A DNA stretch of 5,504 bases, from the NCBI GenBank assembly GCA_017613335.1, contig JAGAEB010000070.1, positions 1 through 5,504 on the forward strand. The letters are read 5' to 3'. This document shows positions 1-5,168 of this stretch, piece after piece. The notes beneath the pieces were generated by a model, which was given only the letters and a program-made list of their open reading frames with translations, was not told the origin of the DNA and did no database searches. The translations under genes and the position numbers were made by a program. Position 1 is the stretch's first letter; every line of letters begins with the position of its first letter. Origin of the DNA: Methanosarcinaceae archaeon (GTDB lineage Archaea > Halobacteriota > Methanosarcinia > Methanosarcinales > Methanosarcinaceae).

Positions 1-320
1 GTCGGTCATCCGGATGACATTAACGAGACAGATGAGAATCATTCCGAAAAAGAAATAAAAAAAGGAAAGCCGATCCGACGGTCGCAGAAAAAGTTCCGAC
101 GGACGACCGCCCGGACGATGGATCTCTTCCGGGAAAATAGAAAAAAAGCAGAACGGATCTCCGGATCCGTTCTGCTTTTTTTTTATTTTCCCGGAAGAGA
201 TCCATCGTCCGGGCGGTCGTCCGTCGGAACTTTTCTGCGACCGTCGGATTGGCTTTCCTTTTTTATTTCTTTTTCGGAATGATTCTCATCTGTCTCGTTA
301 AAGACATCCGGATGACCGAC
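1..320. repeat. Long near-perfect inverted repeat (320-bp palindrome)
   Basis: The left arm (1-159) is the reverse complement of the right arm (164-320), separated by a 4-base loop TCCG at 160-163. By hand alignment the arms differ by only four substitutions (left-arm positions 17, 19, 72 and 140) and two single-base length changes in A-runs (near 63 and 92), about 96% identity. The centre is a GC-rich hairpin bounded by A and T runs, as in a bidirectional terminator, but the pairing continues far beyond any terminator, to the first base of the window. It may therefore extend further left; rightward, pairing beyond 320 cannot be tested. No convincing gene lies inside. It could be a foldback or MITE-like element, an inverted duplication formed by template switching at the central hairpin, or the template of a long structured RNA. 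Confidence 0.95.
141..189. terminator. Terminator-like hairpin at the palindrome centre, symmetric on both strands
   Basis: A perfect 12-bp stem (148-159 pairing with 164-175) begins GCAGAACGG and closes on a TCCG loop. It is preceded by seven A and followed by nine T, then ATTTT. Both strands therefore present a GC stem followed by a T-run, so it could end transcription from either side. The same core occurs after the surface-protein gene at 2542-2580. Hairpin terminators are standard in bacteria, whereas archaea depend mainly on T-tracts, so the T-run may be the active part. Function is inferred from shape only. Confidence 0.6.
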
Positions 321-343
321 ACGATTATAACTTTTCAAAAGAT

Positions 344-355
344 TGGTATAATATT
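344..355 (+). promoter_or_regulatory. Candidate promoter (TATA-like box) for the surface-protein gene
   Basis: An AT-rich element, TGGTATAATATT, lies about 95 bases before the chosen ATG. Read as an archaeal TATA box it would place the transcript start near 375, giving a leader of about 70 bases that retains the ribosome binding site. It also matches a bacterial extended -10 (TG, one base, TATAAT at 347-352), but no good -35 is visible at the right spacing. A second AT-rich stretch, TATTATAT at about 415-422, is an alternative, but starting from it would leave almost no leader and lose most of the ribosome binding site. Confidence 0.4.
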
Positions 356-434
356 CATTTTTGTGTCTCTTCCGAAGCGAGTATTCTCTTTATTCGGATC
401 ATCATGTCGTTGAATATTATATTTCACAATAAAG

Positions 435-444
435 AAAGGTGATC
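435..444 (+). promoter_or_regulatory. Ribosome binding site AAAGGTGATC deciding the start at 448
   Basis: AGGTGATC (437-444) is complementary to the 3' end of 16S rRNA and sits three bases before ATG 448. A possible in-frame GTG start at 439 lies inside this site and so cannot be the start it serves. ATG 448 is preferred and also puts a basic residue close to the signal-peptide core. Confidence 0.75.
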
Positions 445-447
445 ATT

Positions 448-2502
448 ATGCAGGGAAAAATACGTTTGATCTGTATTCTTATTTCCGTCATGTTTCTTAT
501 GATGATCTCAGCCGCCTGTGTTGCTGCTTCTGACTCGCCGGTGCCGTCGCCGACGGTGATGCCGACATCGACGCCGACACCGACGGCGATGCCGACGCCG
601 ACCCCGATGCCGACAACGACGGCGATGCCGACGCCGACGCCTATCATGCATACAGTCACATTCGATGCTGACGGCGGCAGCCCGACGCCATCTCCGGCCG
701 CGGCTGCTGTCGGGAGCAATATTTCTGCACCGAGCCCGGCGCCGGAAAAGTCCGGGTTCGACTTAACAGGCTGGGACCGGGTGATCGACGGGGTCAGGGA
801 ACCATTTGACTTTAACAACACGATTTTTTCAAACATGACGCTTTATGCGAATTGGTCTGAAAAGACGGCTGTTTTCAATTACAGTTCCTCAAACACATCG
901 AGGGGCACTGTCGATCGTTCGGGTGAAACAGTCGGCGTCCTGACAGGACAGCCTTCAGGCGCGACCGCTGCCGCTTTAGAAGGCTACAGGTTCGCCTGCT
1001 GGACGTTCGACGGCGCAGCAGTGAGTACCAACGCTTCTTTCATCCCCCAAAAGGATGCATCCGGTATGTATTCCTCAGCAGATTACAGAGCCAGGTTCGA
1101 AGAAGTCACTTACGATGTTTATTACGATAAAAACAATGACAATTACAGCGGCAGCGTACCTGAGTATTCGACTGTCAGCATCAACAGGCCTGTGACCGTT
1201 GAATCTGCCCTCAGACTCGACGGTTACGTCTTCACGGCGTGGAACACTAAAGAAGACGGCAGCGGCAGCAACTTTACACCCGGCGTGACCCAACTGAACT
1301 TCTCTGAAGCGGAGAAACTTGCCGGCGATGACAATAAAGTGACGCTGTATGGCCGGTGGATCAGAATGTACAACGTCACCTTTGATGCCGACGGCGGAAG
1401 CCCTGAGCCGTCCCCGACGGCGACGACCGTTCCTGAGAACAGCCCCGTTCCTGAACCGACGCCGGCGCCGGCAAAAACGGGATTCACGTTCAACGGCTGG
1501 AAAGCTGACGGATCCGATCAACTCTACAACTTCAGCACGGCCGTGACCGACGACCTGAACCTCAAAGCCGGCTACACCGAAAACACGACGACGATCACCT
1601 ATGCTTCTTCAAACGAAACGATGGGCACTGTCGATCGCTCAAACGAGACCATCGGTGTCGTGACAGGACAGCCTTCCGGCGCAACGGCCTCGCCTGCTTA
1701 CGGATACCGTTTCGTCAACTGGACGCTCAACGGCGCCGAAGTGAGCAGCAGCGCTGCGCTCATCCCTGAAAAGGATGCATCCTCCGGTCTGTATGCCGCA
1801 GCGGATTACATTGCCGGCTTCGCAGAAATGGTCTATCGCGTTTCTTACGATGCCAACAACGCAGATTACAACGGCAGCATCCCGGACGGATCACTTGTTA
1901 CGCTCAACGAAAGCGTGACTGCCGCGCCTGCCCTTGAACTCGACGATCACGTCTTTACAGAATGGAACACGGCAGAAGACGGAAGCGGCACCGGCTTTGC
2001 CCCCGACGCCGCAGAGCTGAACTTCTCTGAGCTGTCCGGTCTTGACGACGGATCCGGCGTCGTGACGCTGTACGGCCAGTGGATCAGAACGTACAACGTC
2101 GAATGGAACTGGCAGAAAATTTCCAAGACAGACTACAAAGTAACGGCGACTTTCATCGACAAAGACGGCGCAGTCCTCGCGGAAAATGTCCGGGCAACCG
2201 TCACAGCCGTGACAGACGGCGACATTGCTGTCTACACGGCAACCGTGACCTTCAACAACATTGAATATAAGGATGAGAGATCCTTCTATACCGGCGGGAC
2301 CGGAACGCCGAACCCTGTCGTCAGAGAACGGGCAGGCATCGGCCTTGTGATCGCCATAATCGATTATCTCGTCAACGGAACGCCGCTTCCGGAAGACGTC
2401 GTGTTCGATTTCAACGAAGACCGCGCTATCGACGGCCGCGATCTGATCGAACTCGAAAAGACCGTGAGCGAAAACGGATACATCTACAGGATCGTCAGCT
2501 GA
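448..2502 (+). CDS. Secreted modular surface protein with InlB-type repeats and a dockerin-like C-terminus
   Basis: The 684-residue product is predicted to be exported. Residues 1-27 form a signal peptide (K4, R6, hydrophobic core 7-23, likely cleavage after VAA at 27; C24 is a poor lipobox). Residues 31-65 are a Pro/Thr linker. Two copies of a 240-residue module follow (about 68-308 and 309-549). Each has an InlB B-repeat/Listeria-Bacteroides-like unit (VTFDADGG...GW...LYANW), a unit with GTVDRS...GQPSGATA...GYRF, and a second InlB-like unit (VFTAWNT...DGSG...TLYGRWIR). A further beta-rich domain (about 550-620, YKVTATFIDKDG) leads to a dockerin-like end (about 628-684) with one complete calcium loop: D654, N656, D658, D662 and D665. 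About 20 NxS/T sequons suggest heavy N-glycosylation. No C-terminal membrane anchor is seen, so anchoring may be by dockerin-cohesin contact. Families of this kind act in adhesion or cell-surface assembly; the partner is unknown. Architecture is clear, function is inferred. Confidence 0.88.
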   Translation: MQGKIRLICILISVMFLMMISAACVAASDSPVPSPTVMPTSTPTPTAMPTPTPMPTTTAMPTPTPIMHTVTFDADGGSPTPSPAAAAVGSNISAPSPAPEKSGFDLTGWDRVIDGVREPFDFNNTIFSNMTLYANWSEKTAVFNYSSSNTSRGTVDRSGETVGVLTGQPSGATAAALEGYRFACWTFDGAAVSTNASFIPQKDASGMYSSADYRARFEEVTYDVYYDKNNDNYSGSVPEYSTVSINRPVTVESALRLDGYVFTAWNTKEDGSGSNFTPGVTQLNFSEAEKLAGDDNKVTLYGRWIRMYNVTFDADGGSPEPSPTATTVPENSPVPEPTPAPAKTGFTFNGWKADGSDQLYNFSTAVTDDLNLKAGYTENTTTITYASSNETMGTVDRSNETIGVVTGQPSGATASPAYGYRFVNWTLNGAEVSSSAALIPEKDASSGLYAAADYIAGFAEMVYRVSYDANNADYNGSIPDGSLVTLNESVTAAPALELDDHVFTEWNTAEDGSGTGFAPDAAELNFSELSGLDDGSGVVTLYGQWIRTYNVEWNWQKISKTDYKVTATFIDKDGAVLAENVRATVTAVTDGDIAVYTATVTFNNIEYKDERSFYTGGTGTPNPVVRERAGIGLVIAIIDYLVNGTPLPEDVVFDFNEDRAIDGRDLIELEKTVSENGYIYRIVS
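538..642 (+). repeat. Pro/Thr linker encoded by CCGACG-type microrepeats
   Basis: This in-frame low-complexity stretch is built from ATGCCGACGCC and CCGACGGCG-like units and encodes residues 31-65, mainly MPTPTP and MPTTTA motifs. It separates the signal peptide from the first folded module and probably acts as an extended, possibly O-glycosylated spacer. Such sequence is prone to slippage, so its length may vary between strains. Confidence 0.8.
652..1371 (+). repeat. Duplicated coding module, copy A
   Basis: This is the first copy of a 720-base in-frame duplication. Matching landmarks recur exactly 720 bases later: GATGC(T/C)GACGGCGG at 664 and 1384, and GGGCACTGTCGATCG at 903 and 1623. From about 1780 onward the offset is 723 because copy B has one extra serine codon. 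The two copies have clearly diverged, with many synonymous and amino-acid changes, so the duplication is not recent. Confidence 0.85.
1372..2094 (+). repeat. Duplicated coding module, copy B
   Basis: This is the second copy of the module. It keeps the order of three beta-repeat units and the closing WIR-x-YNV motif found at the end of copy A. After it the same YNV start leads into a different domain (residues about 550-620) instead of a third copy, so the array ends cleanly at a module boundary. Confidence 0.85.
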
Positions 2503-2541
2503 CTGACCGGATTTCCGGCATCAGACAAAACAGAAACAACA

Positions 2542-2580
2542 CAGAACGGACCGTCCGGTCCGTTCTGCTTTTTTTTATTT
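2542..2580 (+). terminator. Hairpin plus T-run terminator after the surface-protein gene
   Basis: A perfect 11-bp stem (2542-2552 pairing with 2557-2567), CAGAACGGACC with loop GTCC, is followed by C, eight T and then ATTT. It starts 40 bases after the stop codon. Core and tail match the hairpin at 141-189 except for the inner stem bases and loop. The placement supports a transcription terminator for the gene at 448-2502. Confidence 0.8.
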
Positions 2581-2734
2581 TCTGCTGACATTTCTCCGGA
2601 CGTGCAGAAAAAAAGTCCTGACATCCGAAAATCCCGACGCGTCCTGACATGCTGAAAGGCAGATATCCCGTGTCATCTCCCGAAGGATTCAGGTACCTTT
2701 AAATCAGATTCGGTATTATTTTCAGCACAGCATT

Positions 2735-2775
2735 GTCCGGTATCATATGACGGACGATCCTGCCTGTGTTATATT
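2735..2775 (+). promoter_or_regulatory. Candidate promoter region of the symporter gene
   Basis: The region holds a TATA-like TTATATT at 2769-2775, which would put the transcript start near 2797, inside the adjacent tandem repeat, with a leader of roughly 105 bases. Just upstream, GTCCG (2735-2739) and CGGAC (2751-2755) flank the 8-bp palindrome TCATATGA (2743-2750), a shape that could be a protein-binding site. Another AT element, CTTTAAAT near 2697-2704, is possible but further away. The rest of the 2503-2903 gap shows no gene. Confidence 0.3.
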
Positions 2776-2777
2776 CG

Positions 2778-2825
2778 TATTTTCAGAAGCTGTCTGATAT
2801 TTTCAGAAGCTGTCTGATATTTTCA
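2778..2825 (+). repeat. Two perfect 20-bp tandem repeats, each with an inner dyad (possible operators)
   Basis: The unit TTTCAGAAGCTGTCTGATAT occurs at 2781-2800 and 2801-2820, and the match runs on to TTTCA at 2821-2825. Each unit contains the inverted repeat TCAGA-N5-TCTGA (2783-2797 and 2803-2817). A 20-bp period is close to two helical turns, so a dimeric regulator could bind both copies on the same face of the DNA. It lies about 80 bases before the symporter start, at or just after the likely transcription start, which would suit repression. The role is inferred. Confidence 0.85.
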
Positions 2826-2891
2826 TATTCTTCTGCAGGATGCGCCGTTTCAGATATCCCGCCCGGGCAGGTCTGCCGGCGGTCCTGCCTG

Positions 2892-2897
2892 TGAGGT
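2892..2897 (+). promoter_or_regulatory. Ribosome binding site TGAGGT of the symporter gene
   Basis: TGAGGT ends six bases before ATG 2904. It supports this start, after which the first membrane segment begins at about residue 5 as expected for the family. Confidence 0.65.
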
Positions 2898-2903
2898 TTC
2901 CTT

Positions 2904-4862
2904 ATGGATTCGTTATACCTGTCAGTATTCATTGCTTTATTGGCGGTCTATGTCGCCGTTTTATTTTCTGTCGGATGGTATTTCAACAAGAAACAGAAAT
3001 CCGTGACAGACTTCTGGATCGCCGGAAGAAAACTCGGACCGGTCCCGATCGGTTTTTCAGCCGCAGCCTCGTGGATCACGGCCGGCGGTCTTCTTTCCGT
3101 GATCGCGCTTTTCATGGTCCTCGGTACGGGTTCCGTCTGGGAATTCGCTGCCCCGAACGTCATCGCTCTTTTCATCATCGCGCTCCTCGTCCGCAAGATC
3201 AAGAGTCTCCCGTCGATCACCCAGCCGGAACTCCTCGAACAGCGTTACGCAGGCATCATCCGCGCCCCGATCGCCGTGATCGTCGTGATCGTCATGATGC
3301 TTTTCGCCGCCTCAGACATCAGCGGCCTCGCACTCGTTTTTGAACTTTTCTTCGGCATCAGCCCCATTTACGCCGCTCTCCTGATCGGCATCTGCGTTTC
3401 CGTCTACGTTCTCCTCGGCGGTCTTTCCGCTGTCATGTGGACTGACGTCCTCCAGTTCCTGCTCCTGACCTCCGTCATGATCTTCGCTGCCGTCGGCGTC
3501 GTCGGCTATTCTGTCGGCTGGTTCGGCGGTCTCGAAACAACGACGACGCTCTCCGACCTCTTTTTCAGCCAATCCATGGCTCAGGAGAACTGGTGGAACC
3601 CGTTCTCGATCGGTATCCTGGGCGTCGTGATCACAAGCGTCGCCATCATTCCGGGCTGGTTCATGGAACACGACCAGTGGCAGAAAGTCTGGGCAGCCGG
3701 AGATGAAAAATCCGCACGCAACGGTTTCTTCCTCGGAACAATTCTCATATTCTTCGTTTTCTGCGTCCTCTGTCTGATCACGGCAGTCGGTCTCAGATTC
3801 CTGTACCCCGGCCTCTGGCAGATGGCAGACGTCGGTCTTGCCGTTGCGGAATCAGAACTCGGCGTTCTCCTGTTCTTCACGGACAATTTCTCAACGCCCG
3901 TCCTCATGTTCCTGGCGCTCGGCCTGACAGCCGCCTCCATGTCCTGCTCCGATACATTCGCGACATCCGGCGGTTCCTGTATCTCAAGAGACCTCTACCA
4001 GAGATACATCAAACCGGACGCCACCATGAAAGAAATGAAAGCCGTCAACAGCGTCGCTGTCGTCATCATCATTCTCGGCGGTATCATTCTCTCATTCCTC
4101 CCGATCAACATCATCGACTTCATCCACATCGCCACATTCATCGCGACTGCGGCATACTTCTTCCCGCTCATGGGCGGCCTTTACTGGAAGAGAGCCACGA
4201 AAGAAGGTGCGACCGCCTCCATGATCGTCGGTGCCGCCGCCCAGATCATCATGAGCGCTTATACAGTCGCAACAGGCGTTACCATGACCGAGATCGCCAC
4301 AGGGATCGCCGGTGAAGCCGTCGGCTCGCTTTTCCCCTGCGACGGTATTCTCCTCTCCCTCTCTCTGGCCCTCATCATCTACGTCGGCGTTTCCCTGATG
4401 ACGCCCGCACCGTCCAAGATCAACCTGGCACCTTTCTTCCCCGATGAAGCAGAAGACATCTCCCGCAAAGAATCCGAATCTGTCAACCGCAGTTCATCCG
4501 AATTCAGGGAATTCCTCGGCGATCTCGCCGCGGAAGATATCGGCGACAGGACCCACCTCCGTCTGGAGCTCACCGTCGACGGCAATATCGACTGGAAAGA
4601 CTTCGGCGACAAGATCAAAGAACAGGCCGGCAGCATCTGGATCTCTCCGACAGGCAGAGATTCTCTTTACAGACTGTCCTGCAGCGACATGATCTCCTGC
4701 CCCCGCGTGACCCGCGGCAAAGACACGCAGGACATCCAGATCGCCGCAGAACCGCGTCTCGAAAACAAAGAGACCGGCGAGATCGAAATGTTCCTGGCCT
4801 GCAGAGAGATCAGCAAAGTCCTCAGCGACATGAAGATCAACGTCAGGATCAGCAGACAGTAA
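2904..4862 (+). CDS. Sodium:solute symporter (SSS family) with an extra C-terminal cytosolic domain
   Basis: The 652-residue integral membrane protein probably imports a small organic solute with Na+; the substrate cannot be told from sequence. About 13 membrane segments are visible, near residues 5-27, 46-75, 81-100, 118-140, 150-172, 182-204, 235-252, 273-297, 327-352, 382-403, 405-425, 436-458 and 480-500, the usual SSS topology. Family hallmarks are FWIAGRKLG (37-45), the SAAASW stretch in segment 2 (52-57), the signature GGLSAVMWTD (172-181), the HDQWQKVW loop (256-263) and ASMSCSD in segment 9 (344-350) followed by SRDLYQRY (361-368). Matched to the PutP pattern AxMST, A344 and S347 keep Na+-site positions while C348 replaces the usual Ser/Thr. 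Residues about 500-652 form a hydrophilic tail I do not recognise; many SSS proteins end near 500. The gene has its own promoter region and terminator, so it appears monocistronic. Confidence 0.94.
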   Translation: MDSLYLSVFIALLAVYVAVLFSVGWYFNKKQKSVTDFWIAGRKLGPVPIGFSAAASWITAGGLLSVIALFMVLGTGSVWEFAAPNVIALFIIALLVRKIKSLPSITQPELLEQRYAGIIRAPIAVIVVIVMMLFAASDISGLALVFELFFGISPIYAALLIGICVSVYVLLGGLSAVMWTDVLQFLLLTSVMIFAAVGVVGYSVGWFGGLETTTTLSDLFFSQSMAQENWWNPFSIGILGVVITSVAIIPGWFMEHDQWQKVWAAGDEKSARNGFFLGTILIFFVFCVLCLITAVGLRFLYPGLWQMADVGLAVAESELGVLLFFTDNFSTPVLMFLALGLTAASMSCSDTFATSGGSCISRDLYQRYIKPDATMKEMKAVNSVAVVIIILGGIILSFLPINIIDFIHIATFIATAAYFFPLMGGLYWKRATKEGATASMIVGAAAQIIMSAYTVATGVTMTEIATGIAGEAVGSLFPCDGILLSLSLALIIYVGVSLMTPAPSKINLAPFFPDEAEDISRKESESVNRSSSEFREFLGDLAAEDIGDRTHLRLELTVDGNIDWKDFGDKIKEQAGSIWISPTGRDSLYRLSCSDMISCPRVTRGKDTQDIQIAAEPRLENKETGEIEMFLACREISKVLSDMKINVRISRQ

Positions 4863-4925
4863 CACCGCAACCGGACGTGCCATTCTCCGGCACATCCGGA
4901 TCCCTGCCGCGGCTGTGCCCGGCAC

Positions 4926-4966
4926 GCCGGAAAGTTCCTCTCAGGACTTTCCGGCATTTTTTATTT
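4926..4966 (+). terminator. Hairpin plus T-rich terminator after the symporter gene
   Basis: A 10-bp stem, GCCGGAAAGT (4926-4935) with ACTTTCCGGC (4946-4955), is followed by ATTTTTTATTT. The stem can extend inward by TCCT/AGGA-type pairs with one bulge. It lies about 65 bases after the stop codon. Smaller GTGCC/GGCAC pairings occur just before it (about 4877-4925). Its stem sequence is unlike the hairpins at 141-189 and 2542-2580. Confidence 0.75.
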
Positions 4967-5098
4967 ACCGGCTTCTTCTGATTCTCCCGTCTTCCTTTTT
5001 ACTTTCCGGATGCCCTCTGATTTCCGGCCTCTTTTTGATTTTCCCGGCTTCTTTTTGATTTTCCGGGATTCCTTCTGATCTTCCCGGATCCTGCAGAG
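4967..5098. repeat. Degenerate pyrimidine-rich tandem array, unit about 18-20 bp
   Basis: Units resembling TTTTCCCGGCTTCTTTTTGA recur in a head-to-tail array. The clearest are at 5003-5020, 5021-5038, 5039-5058, 5059-5078 and 5079-5097, with weaker matches from 4967. Each carries a CCGG core and most end in CTGA or TTGA. The + strand is strongly pyrimidine-biased. The period is not a multiple of three and no gene fits, so the array is non-coding. It fills most of the gap between the symporter terminator and the next promoter, where it might bind a protein or RNA, or be a decayed repeat. Confidence 0.7.
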
Positions 5099-5131
5099 CT
5101 CCTTCTGCCCGGACGGAGCGGCTGTTTCATC

Positions 5132-5146
5132 AAATACCTATATTTA
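5132..5146 (+). promoter_or_regulatory. Archaeal-type promoter (BRE and TATA box) for the gene at 5169
   Basis: TATATTTA (5139-5146) is preceded by AAATACC, which could serve as the factor B recognition element. The box centre lies about 26 bases before ATG 5169, the usual distance from an archaeal TATA box to the transcription start. This predicts a transcript beginning at or next to the ATG, in keeping with the absence of any Shine-Dalgarno sequence before it. Confidence 0.6.
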
Positions 5147-5168
5147 CAAAAACTTCTTTGATTCCCGC

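Noticed and set aside
20..205. Minus-strand open frame of 61 codons inside the palindrome
   Set aside because: It lies entirely within the inverted repeat, runs through poly-Phe/Leu from T-runs and has no credible start signals or family features.
491..522. Lipoprotein signal with lipid-modified Cys24
   Set aside because: The residues before Cys are SAA with Ser at -3, a poor lipobox, while VAA followed by SDS makes a good ordinary signal-peptidase site.
417..836. Minus-strand open frame opposite the start of the surface-protein gene
   Set aside because: Its Val/Gly repeat is the antisense reading of the Pro/Thr microrepeats; the + strand frame has a ribosome binding site, signal peptide and known domains.
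2778..2825. Short CRISPR or phase-variation tract
   Set aside because: There are only two full copies with no spacers, and the repeat lies outside any reading frame, so slippage would not switch a coding frame.
2840..3343. Open frame of 167 codons on the + strand overlapping the symporter start
   Set aside because: It is Arg/Pro-rich out-of-frame reading of the symporter; GAGGT and the family motifs support the frame from 2904.
4494..4957. Minus-strand open frames opposite the symporter C-terminus
   Set aside because: They are antisense shadows of a GC-biased gene, and the longer ones cross into the terminator region without start signals.
4967..5098. CRISPR array
   Set aside because: Units are contiguous and degenerate with no unique spacers between them, and no cas gene is present.
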